From contig LUCM01011801.1 in assembly GCA_008360955.1 (NCBI GenBank), forward strand, positions 70,318 to 134,317: a stretch of DNA of 64,000 nucleotides. Reading direction: 5' to 3'. Of the stretch, positions 28,101 through 43,100 are shown piece after piece. This DNA comes from Fasciolopsis buskii (Eukaryota > Platyhelminthes > Trematoda > Plagiorchiida > Fasciolidae). Below the pieces are notes generated by a model. That model made no database searches. It was not told the DNA's origin and worked only from the letters and a program-made list of their open reading frames with translations. Both the position numbers and the translations under genes were made by a program. Numbering within the stretch: the stretch's first letter is position 1; each line of letters starts with the position of its first letter.

Positions 28101-31100
28101 TCAACAGATAAATCAAAAAGTTATTGCATTTAACGATCCAAATTCTGGATATTTTGCCCTATTAAGACTTTCTTCTGTATGGACTATTTGCATCCGGCGC
28201 TACGGACCAAATTGAGGCCAATAACATGCGTGATGGAGACATGCTAGATTGGCCAAGCAGTGATGATGAGGGAATGTTATATTTTCTCCCAAAAGAAAAC
28301 TGAGAATGTGTTTCTGTGTGCTTAATCGGGTCAGGTATTTTTCCCCATAGAAGGCTGCTTGAAATTATGTAGCTCAGATTATGCCATAAAATGATTTGAT
28401 GATAGTTATAGTAGATGTATTGATCATTGCTTTGTTTTCATGCCATTTTTGGGGTTCGGTGAATATTCAGGAAAGTTACTACCCGTATGAATCTAGAGAC
28501 AATAAATGCTGACGGTAAACGTTATCATACTAAATATTTCGAACAGTGGTAGTGGTTTTTTCTACAATAGATTTGACAATGCATTGGATTTCTGACTTTT
28601 GGCTGGCTTTGTAATAAGCCTTTTGATACCTTTCCTGTTTTCCCTTTTTTGATTCCTTGTTGTGTGCTGAAAACTTGTCATTTACAGATCCCTTCGATGA
28701 GCCTCAAGGAGGATTCGAAGGCTGCGCTCCATTGTCAGATACGTTTATGCCCGAAGAGAATTTGGTGGCCCAATTGTTGCATCGAAGAAGTCTAGTGGTG
28801 CGACCGAATGGACACAACAATCAGTCAAACAACCCCGTGCACGTGAACATCACTTACAACGTGGTACAGATTTTGGCATTTGTAAGTTCTGTTTCACTAC
28901 GGATCTGCTGTATTTCCTCCTTTATTCCATGGTCCTTTGGAGGGGAATCTTCTGGGCAAGAGTACCCAGAGATCAAGAGTTTCATATTGCCCAAGAAAGT
29001 ACTCCAGCTATCTCGTAAAATGCTACCTTTATATGGATAGTCGGACAAATTGTTGACTAAATTCATTTGCGTGTAAGGGATTTTTTGTTTTAAATAAAAG
29101 TTTAGAGAATTCTTTGCACAGTCACTTTGGTTTAAACAATCTACTAGTGACCCCGCTCACCACCAGTAATGGTTTCTTCCTTGTCTGTCATCGAAATCAA
29201 TATGAATGTATGAAATCTATGCATCTGTTTTGCCTATTCCAAATACTAGCTCCTGTAGGGATTTAATGTTCCAAACAATATCACAACGACAAAGTTATTT
29301 GACTATTTCCCCTGTCACTGGTCTCGTCTCCCAAGTTTACTTCGGACTTGCGTGTTGTCGTTTGGTTTTCGGACCTTAAGTCGCCCGGATCAAATATGCG
29401 AACGGTTGAATTTGCCGTATCCTCAGTTGGTTTGTTGACAATAATAATAATAGTGACAATTCTGTTTCGTTGTGATCAGATCTGCCATTTGATTTAACCC
29501 AGCACCCGTTGGACAGAGCAAGGATAAGACGAAAGCCCTGGAAGCCCTTGGGTTATGATTAATTCTATCAGCTATATTAGCTTTGTTTAGTGAACTAAAA
29601 ATCCTGTCTAAAACTCAGCCTGTCTCCCTTTTTACCAGAAAAGCGGAGTGGGTAATTCTCTGCACGCCATTTCAATCAAATTATTGGGAAACATAATAGG
29701 CATAAATTTCCCAAAATATCTATACATCAATCCAGGCGTCTGCTTCAACCATTGCATCGAACGTTCAGTTCCCTGAGGATATCAAATGGTTTATGGGCAA
29801 ATTTGCCACCATGTCTGCGAAAAGGGAGTTTGCACCATGGGGGTAAGCCATGCAAAGAATGTTCTCGGCTGAAGTGTTTTTTAGCAAACCAAACTACATG
29901 TGTCAGAATGGTCATTAAAATGTAAACGTGAACGAATTTTGAAATTGACCTGATCTGTGACAAGTAATTATGATGTTTGATAAACATTTGATGAGGTCAT
30001 GGGAGCACGTAAGATTCGAATACGAACTATGTGAGTCCCGTGTCGGTTGAATAAACAGGATGGGGATAATGAGAAGGTGAGGTAAAGAACCATTTCGCCT
30101 TACAATTCGGTTGATTCGACCATGGGACGGATATTGTCCCATTTTCTCTGTGAGCTGTTTAACATGGCCAGCTGAATGTAATTGCCAGTATGACCTGGAT
30201 AGTTCATCTTACTAGCCCGTTTAAATTATGCTGTAGATACGTGCGAAACATTTTCAGATTTCGAAAACAGAATTGGAACGAAACTATATATAAGCTAGCA
30301 GAAAATTGTTATTTTGAGCCCCAAATAAACTGGCAACGTGGAAATCTCTCGCATGCTGAAAAATCGGACTTTTAAAGAGGTAAATAATTTGACATGGTCC
30401 AATAAAACTTTCCAAAAACAATTTAACTGTGTATAGGTCCGACAGTAAATTTTTCCACCTAACTTCCATTTATAACGAGGCAGCCAATGCACGGATATTG
30501 TGGAAATCAGCTATAACAAGGTATGCTTATTCGACAGTCAGTAGCTAAATCCATTCGACTTCAGATTTTGAAGTAACAGTAAGCACCCATGGTTAAGTCT
30601 CCGAAGAAAGCCTCACAAGTACTCACTACTGAGGATTAAGCATTAAACTGTCTTGCATCAATTCTCAGGATTCCAGTTATTGGTTGATTAGTAATCCCAT
30701 CAGATGAAGCACGGCTGATTAAAAGTGACTGATATCCCCGACTTTAGCATTCGTCTGTTATACTGATGGTAGCAATCGCTTGGTTATAAGAACGATCGAA
30801 ATACACAAAAACTGAAGGGCATATTGCATGCATCATTGACAGTCCAGTCGAATAGATAGAATCGGATTTGAATGAGGTTCTCACGGTGTTGCAGCCGGTG
30901 CTTAACAAACGAATGCGCAGATAATGGACATCGGGATTTTCTCACTCGCATTCCGCTAATAAATAGTCAGTAGGGAAGGTAAGCAACTGAAAGCAGTTTT
31001 AAATGGTGATATTGTTGAGGATAGAAAACATTCATTGTAAGATGTGTGACTTGAGACACAAATTTCCGTATTCATTTAGTATCTTATCACCAAAATGCAC

Positions 31101-34100
31101 CACCGAAAATGTGATTCGGTATTTGGCAGGAGTGAAACTAGCCAAGGGTGTTTAATTTACTTTAAATTCCACATGATAGATCAACAGCCCTGCCAAAATC
31201 AGCAACCCAATAAAGTTCACATAATCATTACCACAGGTCTATTTTAGGGAGATAACTTTCGGTTACTTATTACTTTTTGGTTGAGCAACCAAAATTCAAT
31301 TATTGGAATGCCTTCCAAATGAGAGGTGTCTTTAGTTCATATCGTGTTTTCTGGGGAAATCGGTGAAAACCGTAAACGGTTTTCAGATATGTCGTCAACG
31401 GGCAGAAGAGAGTTGAGGTACTTTCTAGAAAATCAGTGGAATAGGCGATTCGGAATCAGGAAAATCAGAAAACTGTAGCTATGTAGACACGGTAAAAGAA
31501 TATCGGTCCTGTTGCCAACTACTGTAATGTTACTATGACAGTCTGTGTAATGTTGTGTACCCTAGATTGCTACCTATACCCTGATCTGGATTAACGGCTT
31601 TTGGTAAAATGTATCTTCATTCCTGATTGAAAAATGGGACATTTTATCAACTTTCTAGAATCTACCTTGCATGTTACTTTTTTAACCTTTGCCTAGTTTA
31701 GATTTTTCGTTACGTCCGCAATTGAAACGACCATCACATTGACAACATTGCTTTAGAGATGCGGCAAGCTTACCAAATAACATCGGTTTACACGGAAAAT
31801 GTGAGCAATTTACGACATTTAATCAATTTCCGAAAAGGACGTAAATTTTGTAGTCCAAGAGGCTCACGTGTAATGCCGCATTTTTAAAATAATATCTATG
31901 GGTTTCGAATGTGTAGGCGATGAATTCGTTGCAAGGGCTCGTCGGTGTCTGGTAAATATGCCTTTTATGTTCGATTTTAAAGCGGCACAGTTAAACATGC
32001 ACATATATTTAACCCCATAAGCAGAAATGCAACTTTCTGATATCTGAATGCACACGAATCAAACTACATAGGATTTCTTTTTTCTGCAACTGAATAACTT
32101 TCTGTTTTCTCATTTTAGTCTCAAGCAGAAGAAACACTCAGCATTTCCGGATGGTTTACAATTGTAAGTAAACGCTTGCACTTTCTTAAAACAGGCGCAT
32201 TTATAAATTATTGCCAAATCCACATTTTATTTTCTGCAACACATTTGCGCCGAGATGCACGTTCAAAACCGTTTGTTCCAAATTTATCAAACCTTTTGCT
32301 TTTAACTCCCGGGATTGATTTCTACAATAATTGTTACCCCGAAGGATGAAATTTCTTCTGACGATTCGCAATCCTGTCGCTTCTTTTCAACGCGGTCTTT
32401 GAGGTAGCCTAATCTGCTATACGTTTGTTGCTCAGAAGAGCTTGGAAAACTAAATGTCACCGGGTTGTGAGTGCGTATTTGTTAACTAGATTTGCTTCGC
32501 TTGGTGTGAAACTGGTTACGTTCAAAATTTCACAAGCGAAAGCACTTCATAAGGCGGTTTGTATTTCCTGATTCTATTTACAGAGTGTTTGTGTCAGTTA
32601 CTAATTTAAATACAATTTTATCAGTTGTGCTTGTATAATGCATTGATGAATTAGTTTGCAAAGTAAATAATCATTTGCTGATCCGGAAAGGGCTTTATTA
32701 CCTAAAAAAATATACACTACAATCCCCGTATTAGTTTAACCATGGAAATAAATGTGCGCGATTATGTGGGTAGTAAAGTGATTACTCATAGAATTCAATG
32801 AAAACAGCCTAGGGATGAATAAAAAATGACCAACATCAATTGTCTAACACCTAAGAAAATACTGAACGGGAATGCCGTCATCTACAAGATTATGCTGTTT
32901 ACGCTTATTCTAGTTGTGTTGCTAAAGTGTTCGTCGAGGATATCTGCCAGCCATGAGACAAAACGTGTGCAACAGAGTAACATATGGTATTGGAAAAATG
33001 CAGTCATCTTTGAGACTAGAAAGCACAAAAGTTTGTTGATTAACAGAACCAAATTTTTCCCGCTATAACTGGTTAATAAATCAGTCTTTTGCCACGCTTT
33101 CATTGGTTAACTCTGCACATAACAGTAATTATACTATCGGGCCAAAAAGAAACTTGAGCTCTTTGCTATGACGAGGGCTAATATTAAGAAAAATAGCAAA
33201 AAAAGTACTCTTTTAAAAGGCCTGAATATGGTAAATGTCCAAACAACCTTTCCACAGTTATTTATGATAGGATTACTAATCACTCACGGTCGCATTGGAA
33301 GCTTGTCCTTTTTAGTCTGTCAAATGTGTAATAATGCGCTCAGCCAGGAAACGGAATGAAAACCACGGAACATGAATCCGAGGGGTCAGATATTGCATAC
33401 ATTTTGGCGCAATTCCACTTCAGAAAATTATACGCCCTTTTTTGCTTGGAGTGCCAGAAAGGTTCGAGCAAAAGTTTACAGTTTCCCAAATATCTAAAAT
33501 TAATTTCATTTTTCACAGTTTATCATCTCTCGAGTTTTGTTTACCAAATGACAAAACAGAACAGCAGTCCAGATGAGCTTGACTGGTAGATAGCCTTATC
33601 TACGGTCTGCTGAGTGGCAACTTTTCACCTTGGTACGAAGGAAGCCGGACCTTTCTCGGTCAAGCAGTTAACTGGGAACGCCGGTCATTAGCAATTTGAT
33701 AACGTAAGGTCATTTGCTAGTGATCGATAGAAACGGTCAAACTGTGAGCATTTAGTGCAACACTGATTTTCCTTTTCTAATTTCAATCCGTCAAACTCAA
33801 TTACGGTTGTTATCAATCAGTCAAATGTTCAATCAGTTTGCGGTCGGAAGTCAACTGTCCGATTGAATGGATATTGATTCGTGCAGCTTGTGTGTGTAGC
33901 CATGTAGTTGACGCTTTCATAGCTACGTTGTTCAAATGTAACTCCATTTGCCACCAGAATAGTAGGCCAAGAACTGTGTTGGAATTTCCGGTGTGCCGAA
34001 AAGACTAATCCGAAACAAAGTATTAAAATAGCTCATTAGATACAAGTTGTTGCACTCTGGGATCAAAAGTGACGTAGGCAAATTAAAACTAAATCGAAAG

Positions 34101-37100
34101 TGATCTAGAAATGACGATCGAAAGTGCCGTGAGAAACTGAACTTCACGACTAAAAATAGCTGGTTTTATGTTCAATCCTTTGAATGATTGTAAATTTTTC
34201 CGAATGCAAACCATTCATAAGCATTTGGATTGAATTGTTAGAATAGCTTACATTGCCTAACAAGCGTTCAGAAAGTCAAGCAAAAATCCCTAGTTCAAAG
34301 AGTGACCTTATTCAATTGTACATGCTGCTGGCTTTTTGGTTTCCTTCATGGCACCTAGAAATATTCGTGAAACATCAGTCAGTCAGGCTATTTGCAAACC
34401 GAGAATCATTCCTTTTTAATCACGAGACCTATGGAGTCAAATGAATGGTACTTGCATATGAGCGTGAAAATGTTCATATTTTCACGTTTTATCCATCTGA
34501 CTGCACAAACTTATTCCCAGACACCAACTTTCACCAGTTAGTCAGTCACAATCAGTTTAAATTAATGCCAAATTCTATTTTAAAATCATTAATTGCAGAT
34601 GTAATGTCGTGGAACATAAAGACTTCTTCCGAAACTATATAAGACTATTAATGAATCTCAGACTCACGAGCTACTGCTGCTGTCATTTGATAACCTCTTA
34701 TTGTGAAAAAACCATTAGAGAACTGGCGACCGCACTGATCTCATGTTGTTCGCTGGATTATAGAGCAAAGTGTTAGTCAAGGACTGATTCAAACGGATCG
34801 GAGTGTCAAATGAGTAGCATTTTTAAATGTTATGACGTCTAGTAGACGGTATATCATTGTCGGGTTGGATATCGTGTTCAGAAGTCTGAGTACACCAAGG
34901 CTTATGCCTATTGAATCAGACCGAAAGCTCTGCTGCATCTGACAATTCTGATTTGCGAAATTCGTTCCAGGTGTCATCTAAGGGAAAATGAGAAAAATAG
35001 TTTACTCAAGGTTAAACCAAGAAACACGAATGGAACAGCACAATAAACCTCCAGTTAAAAATAAAAATTCCAGATGATGTAGGACAAACCAGCGTTTTCA
35101 TGCACTGCGATAACGCTTGTGCTAATAAAACCGAAGGGAAGCTCAGCATGTATTTGGATTGCATCCCCTTATCTTGCTCTTATCCAGTAGGCAGCCTACA
35201 CCGGAACCGCAGGAGTGTCTAACCGGGCGCCATTTTTAAGAAATTTATACAGTCACTTACGACTGAAATGTAATCACAAGATATCACTTTTTTTCCTGAT
35301 CATTATGGAGCACTGGCATCACAGACCATCAATAACAGCCAGGGAATTTGTCTCGCTGGTTATAAGGTAGGTTATACTGAGTTGTCGGATAATTCTGTGA
35401 TCATAATAAATTAAGAACTCAAGAACGTATGCCAGAATGTCATCCAGACATTCGAGAGGTTTCCATTAGGAAAGTGAGTTCAAACCTCGGAGCACAATAG
35501 TTGTAAGAGGTACTCCCAGGGTCATCAAATAATTTATATGTTAGTGGATATCAGACGCTATTGCAACTAAACTTTGCGTACTTTTGAATAAAATCCTACG
35601 TTGCAGTCCCAAATTGGTTTTATCTTATGCCATAAACATGAGTATTGAAGTAGAGGTATGTCCCCGAATAGCAAAAACCTGAAAATGGCTACAGCTTTAG
35701 TCGGAGGAACGTATGATCTTTCAGATGCGCCCTGCTATTTCATTGCAAATCGTAATACCCAAGTATAAAATAGTGTTGAATCTAATATAGCAGTTTCTCT
35801 CTCAAATAAGTTCCTGCTACTGAAAAATATTTTTGGTGTATAGCGATGATTTCTAGCCCAATGGTGAAACTACAATTGCTGAAGACAAAACAATGAATGT
35901 TCCGGTGGGTTGTGCTGTTGAAAATTCGTTGTATCATTTTTTTTTCTATTCCTCCTCAACCATGGCAAAAATCAAGAATCAACTTTACTTTTGGACCAAT
36001 TTAGTTCTTATATCAAAGTTAAAGACTTCCCGAAATGAAAAAGAAATCGGCGTCCAATTAATTGTGCTAAATAAGGCTACACTTAAATATTACAAATCGA
36101 TGATGATGTGCGATCTCATAATCATAGCTTATTTTTGTCGTTGTTGTTGCTAGTTCCGCACATGGAGGTTAGAAACCTAGCTTATTTCCGTCGAGGCGTT
36201 CGGGTTGCCTCGTATGCAAAATAAAGCATTCAAAATTCCCGATCTCACCAAGTAGCAACAAAATTTATTGTCCGCGAAAAGAGTTGATTTTCAGTGTTTC
36301 TCTGAAATATAAAAGTAAGACTTTCTCAACGAAATTCGTTAGGTGGAAAACTATTGACTTCAGGTATTAAGGTTAAAATGACCCGCAAATACTTTTAGCT
36401 TGCATTTGTTTGATTGGTTATCAATCTTTCAAAGTATCTTTTCCAATAACCAGAGTTTCCTCCTTGAAAGCCCACATTTTAATTAACACACTTCGGCACC
36501 TTATGTTCAGGGAATTCCCATCAGTATCAGAGTGCTTACATTTTTCGAAGTAATGAAACTTCAGGGGAAAAAACAATTTTTCGGCCACCACAATGGTGAT
36601 GGCGTCTTTCTGCAAAGCACTTTAGGACGTCGAATAATGACTGATGGATGTATCTTCATCTAACTATGTTCCCGAGCTCAAACCTCAAATATTTGCAAAT
36701 CATGTCATTTTATTGATACATCGCTGAAAGTAATCTGAGTTTGTGTTACTTGCTGAAGAATCATAACCTGACAGTAGAAGTCAAAGATGCAACTATTGTA
36801 TGTGAATAATATCGCACTGTTGTTGTTGCGGAAGCGGCCTCTATAAAGATAGCATTTTAAGACGGCAGTCTGATGTGCATTACTATCATTTATAGTTTGC
36901 TAAATTGGCCCAGGTAGGTGAAATTTTGGATCCAGGTAGAGAAAACCATGTATAAACTTGAATTTCAATTATCCGTATCTGCTTTAGTACTGACATTATA
37001 AACTCGACAAGCAAACTTATAAAACCAGTGTGCTTTAATAATTTTTTGGACATGCAGTATATTAACTGAAAACAGAACACAATGGGCAACGGGGTTATCT

Positions 37101-40100
37101 CAACGAAACACGTTTGAAGATGGCCCATGGTTGTGATGATTCATCCTTCAGCCGACACAATTTAAATGATATAATATAGGTCAGAATTCAACAGGTTTTT
37201 GCGTTGCATAGATAAATGGCAACTACACACAAATAAAGACCCACATGTGAGTAAAATCACGGACGTATTTAACACGTATCGTGTTGACCGCCATACTGGC
37301 TTCGTTGTACAAGTGTTGAAAATGGCTAACATGCTTACTGGGATTCCGTTCGAGCAAATAAACCCACATGGCGGTCAGCATCCAATTATACATACAGTTT
37401 GCTTCTGCTGTTTGATTCACACATGATTGTTCAGAGTGACAGACTTCTTCCGTCACAATGGCTGGGGCCCCTGAAATCACAACCTAATGTGCGCATTAAT
37501 TTAAGGGGCAGGGTGACAAAATTCAAATAGGTTCTGCCTCTTCCAGGATCAAAAGAATGTGTCAACTCAGATCGGTCAAGAGGCACTCCGAGAGCGCAAT
37601 GGCCTGAGCCTACGAATCTTACTTCCGAAAGTTTCTCTTCCCCTCCCCTGTTTGAACAGTCACAAGCCGTGTTCGTCGGACGTGGAGCTCATTTTTTCCT
37701 ATCCGTTGCCGTTGCCGTTACACGCATATCTGAACAAGTAGTTGAGCATCAAGTGGAGTAGCCTCAGAAAAACATCTTTAATGTTAATTCACTAATCGTC
37801 TGTTGATGAGTGAACTGAAACCGATTCATAATAGATGTTCTCTGTGCTAGTTCAGGTGATTGTGAATCATTTTCACAAAGTAAATCATTAATTACATGGA
37901 TTAATTCTAAGTACTGTGGGTGGTGTGCCGAAGGTGGAGAGTAAAAATAATCCTCATTCATAATGGGGATCGCATTCAGCTTTTCTTTTCAATGTAAGGC
38001 AGCATTTGCTCAGAGAAGCCATAGATCCCACGTATTCACAACACTAAGGCAATTGCATTTAGGTTATGAACCTCAGAAACGATTCCCTAAATGCTTTGAA
38101 CAGATTTGCGCATGGCTAAAATTCAAAATCTTTGAGCAAACACAACTAAGATGATCCGGGTCAGCATAATACTGGTCTCAAAAAACGAAGGAACGACCAA
38201 CATCCGAAGGCCTTGCCATGTTTTGTGATGGAAACAACTTGCACGAAATTCAATTTTGCACAAAATCAAAGTGCATTTTGATGAGGATTTCGTTATTAGG
38301 ACCAGGTGCGCATGTTCCGTATTCATGGGTGACTAATCATTGGTATGAGCCGCGTTACGTACGCTAACGAAATTGCACTCGCGGAACCGCAAAGTATTGA
38401 TGACCCCAAAATTATTCATTCACCACTAGCACAGGAATAAGAGACGTCTACCGGTTCAGTTCATGGCGGATGATGGACACGAGTCCATGCGAATGCATTT
38501 TGTTTAGTGCGTAATGGAAATCGTCGATTGCTTGTACAGTTTTTCAAGAATGCAGTTGTAGACACTTAAATGAATATGTTTAATAATTTACAAGGCATAT
38601 TTTCTACTCCATTCTGGAAAACCAAATGTTTTTTCCACTCCGTGGCCAATGATTAGCAAAACTTTGCTGAAACAATGTCCAACTGCCTTCGATATTACAA
38701 ATGGTGTATTGTACAAAAATTAACAGACAGTCGATCTCTCCCTAATTACGTCAAAATTCTCGTTAGAAATACTTCGTGTGAATCGAGCTGACAGGCATAC
38801 TGACTGACACCGGTTTCATCAAACCTTAGCTTTGACATACTTCCATTTACTTATTCAACCAATCGATGTAGAAGTTTTACTTTCTAGTGTTTTAGCCCGA
38901 ATGAAACGAACCTGGATTGTCCTCACTTCTAACGAGTCTAATGATCAGTGAAAAACCAAATTCTTCACAGAGTACAAACCGACTGAATCACTTCTGCTTC
39001 ACGCTTGACCTGTCAGTCAAAAGCTCTCGATTAAAGAATTCCTTATGTTCGTCGTCGAAGCAGAGGAAACTTGCTTCACTGTTTGTATACATTGATCCAA
39101 ATAAGTAAATCAAAACAAAACGTTATTTGCCAAGATTACCCTAGCAAGACTATCTGGAATAAGCCATAGTCGGAAGTGTATTTTCGGTTTATTGACGCGG
39201 TAACCTCAAAACATCCTTGATTTGAGGTTCAGTGTTTGAGATTAATGGAAATATAGAACAGCAAAATTCAAAAATTCATTTGATTATCTAAATTGTTGTG
39301 TCCGTGGTGGGCTTATTATTTGTTCCCCCTAAAGAGTACTAGCAAAAATCAAGAATTCTCAAAAATCCAATAACCGATTTCATTACCCCAGCTGCTTTTT
39401 AACGCATGAGATGCAGAAAACCTTGTCCCAGGTACTTCGTCTCGCCAACTTGCACCTGAAAAAACCGAAAGCTAAAAAGTTCAAACCTCTACAATTGATC
39501 AACTGACATAAGTTGTATCCTCATGGTTCGGAGAAAATGCTTCTTCCGAGGCATATAAGTAAGTTGGCGAACACTATCATCTATAGAGTACGAGGACCCG
39601 ATATCTTCGTATTCATGCTCGTACAGCTTGTAGATGGTTGTCTAAGCAAAGTCTAGGCCGGTTAAACAGGGTTTTGGACACGCAAAACAATGTTTATATT
39701 CCTGATTGCTATTTTCTTTTGGGCCTAAATTACATGAGACGTAAGTGAGCATCTCAGATCATCACTTTAAAAGCAAAGTTTTCATTCCATAAAACCCCCT
39801 TTAAGGATTTACACGCGTTTTTTTTACCAAGATATTCGAGCGGAAATGTCGGACGTCAGTGCTGAGAATTTTCAAGTTCCCGGAGATTGCCTGTGGGTAT
39901 CGGTGACAGAAAGAATCATGAAAAAGATAGTCTCCTTTTCCGTGTTCTGCTGTAATATAATGGCTTCGTTTCCGATAAACCCACGCACTTACTGACCAAC
40001 CGTTATCTGGGAAAAATTGGCCAAAGAAAGCAGGCGCGCGGAATTTACTTCAATCTGTCACTGCCGCATCACACATAAGGCTACGAATATCGATTAACTA

Positions 40101-43100
40101 ACTGCTTCCCAGCTCGCTTTTGATTTCAAGTTCAGATAATATATGTAAACACTACGACTTTCTAGATTTCATGTCGATAATTTGTTTTCCGTTGATAACA
40201 TCAACGGACACACTTTGATAAAGTAGAATTCCTCGTAAGGTTTCATTTTTGGTCATGGATTTCAGTATGTTAGAGTGGTTTGGTAGCTTGGATTGTTGGC
40301 TAGACAGAGCACCTTGAGAAGTCATTTTGCAGGACAAAGATATCTTCAAATCGACAGAACAGTGATCGGCATAACAATGCATGCGCTTAAGACCAAAATA
40401 TATTCCCTAACTCAACTTATGCTTCCGAATCATTCTTAGTGACATTTTAAGGAACATCACACTCCACTGTAGTAAATAAAAATTCTAATCGGAAAATGTC
40501 CTCCAGGGTCTTATCATCAGTGTACCCTTTATTCCGAATATCGAACTTAAACAAACGAAGCGAGAGGTTGATGATTTTCATTTAGAATATCTGATCCAGT
40601 TCCATTCAATAAATTTTCCAAGTTGCCTCTTCACAATCAGTTTCACACCTTCTACTTTTGGGGATTGCTGCCTCTGGCCTAAAAGTAATTCTGACCTCAA
40701 TGAAAACATAAAAAGCTTGCATTTCTTCTTAGGAACCTGTATATTGTTTACCTGGGTGAAGTGGTAATCGATTGTTCTCTGCTTCCGTGCATGTTTACCG
40801 TTAGCGAGCGTATTCCAGTTAATTTTCGAGAAAAAACTAGGCGTCGCATACAATATTAGCAAAATTTCTTCTGAAGATTCTTGCGAGAAAATGAGTTTGA
40901 TGCATTTGGGAAAGTTCATGTTTACATTAATCAGCATATTCGTGTGCACGGTGATGGGAAAAGGATCAATCAGAAGCTTCAAGGCATCGACTCTTCTTAC
41001 TAGTTTGCGGGTGTATTAGAAAGACCAAAATCCAGGACACACGAGTGGTTTTTGTTTTTTCTCATTTTACCCTTTCAGCACTCGCAGAAATAGGTTTCGC
41101 TCTTTCTCGTCTGGCATCAAACTCACTAACTATCTTAGAATGTGATGTTCTCCTCGAATACATTGCTCATTAGCATGAATATTTTATTGTCAGTTCTACA
41201 GCGTTTTCCTTTTGAAAGTGCAATTTACCAAAGTTACGATTACTTGGGGTATTCCTTATTGAGATAGTTGTTAAATTCAATTCACTATTACTTTGGTTGC
41301 ACAGACCTAATGTGAGTAAAACTACGGTAACCGAAAGGTCTACAAACTGTGCTGTCAGTCGACAAAAACCATGTGCATACATTAAGAAAAATCATGTGAC
41401 ATAATTGACTATATATCCACGAGGAACTCATTTTGGTCCCGACACAGTATTGTTCGCCGAAGTGACCACAATTGAAATTTCACCTCACATTAGTTTTGAC
41501 TAACATAGCTATGCTGCTGCGAAAAGCAAACAATGCGCCGTTGTCATTCGCTGATCGATTATTTAATGCCCTGTCAAGGTCTCACTTTGTTAATAGATGA
41601 GCAATCGTCTGAATAATCGCCTATGGTGCACTTCTTACGACATCTATTCCACCTTTTGACGTAAAATTATAAAAAATTCACATTTACTATTAAAGAACAA
41701 AGATGTCTTTTGTATTTTCAATCGTTTGACATATAAGTTCATTTGGGATGTGTTCTAGCGCTGGTTTCTAATTACGAACGGAATAAAGTTGTTTACCCAA
41801 GTACTCACGACACACTTTAAATTACTGGTATTTCAGAAGTGGATGGACCCTCGTTTATCATGGGACCCGGAGGCCTTCGATAATATTCGCGAAGTAAACG
41901 TTCCGTCCAGTAAACTTTGGATTCCTGATGTGGGGGTTATGAATGGCAAAAGCAGCACCGATTTTGATTTCAGTGCTGGAGCTCGGAGCCGGCTGACAGT
42001 AAACTGGGAAGGAGAAGTCACGTGGATGCATGGGGCAGTTTTGGATACGACATGCCCGTTGGATGTCTCTTTCTTCCCGTTTGATTACCAGACTTGTTTT
42101 CTTATTCTAACGCCATGGCAAAGCAGTGAGCAACAGTTGTTGTTACGGCCCTTCTCGCACGGTTCCGCCGTAGACAACAGCTATCTGCCGAATTCGAATG
42201 TGAGCGAGTGGGAAATTCAGTCGGTTCATTTCGCTAGTAAAAAATATCGCAGTGATTTGAACGTTACTTACCAGTATGTTAGCATTGGAATTCATCTGAA
42301 AAGGCAGCCGCTTTATTTTGTTGTACTGGTGCTAGTTCCGTTTTCTATGCTGTCAGCATTGGCCTGTCTGATCTTTACTCTGGACGACACAGGAGACCGT
42401 TTGTCTGTGGCCCTGTCTCTCGTACTCAGCATGACAATGTACGTGGTGATAGTATCTTCAAATGCTCCCCGCTCAATGAGGACCTTGCCAGTTCTAGGTA
42501 AGCATTCAGTTTATCACAAAACAATTTTATGCAGAAAGTGCATCACGATGAAAAAGTAAACATCAACTAACTTTTAGTGACCTGATGAAAATGCTTTCTA
42601 TAGGAAAATGTCCCTCGGTACACCATCCTTTCAACGAAAAACAAATTCCCGCGCGTTAATATGCAATCTGAGAATAATGCCAGACGGACATTAGCAATGG
42701 CTTCGCCAGAAATCTTAGTCTGGTCCGATTAAAGACAGTGAATAAACACGGAAATTTCGAGATTTCACACCTTTCAGCCAATGACTTGCCTTCATTAGCA
42801 ACTCATCATTTCTTCTGGTTAAGAGAAAAAACATTGCTGATGTTTTGTGCACCATCTTATGTTTCCATTCGGACATGTCATTTGAGTATTATTGCCCACT
42901 ACGAAGCCAATAGTTTTCAAATTAGAGCTTTCTCTGCTGGGCTCTCAAAAGCATTCCAAAACAGTCTGCATCCTCCGGCCATTGCCTATCGAACCCCACC
43001 CCCGCAGTAGAACATACCGGCTGACAATTCATGCTCTACGGATAATCAAACCAAACCGTATGATTTGTTAGTGAATGTGCACATACTTACCCTCAGCTCA

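Noticed and set aside
28657..28687. Upstream extension of the exon 2 open frame (TTG start)
   Set aside because: It is pyrimidine-rich sequence ending in TTTACAG, a normal splice acceptor, and there is no ATG.
40578..40982. 134-codon minus-strand open frame inside intron 3
   Set aside because: It has no recognisable domain, no splice context and AT-driven composition. An open frame of this length is plausible by chance in 64 kb.
41789..41836. Open frame continuing upstream of exon 4
   Set aside because: It has no homology to the receptor, an acceptor (GGTATTTCAG) precedes the conserved KWMD segment, and the phase fits the 45-nt exon.
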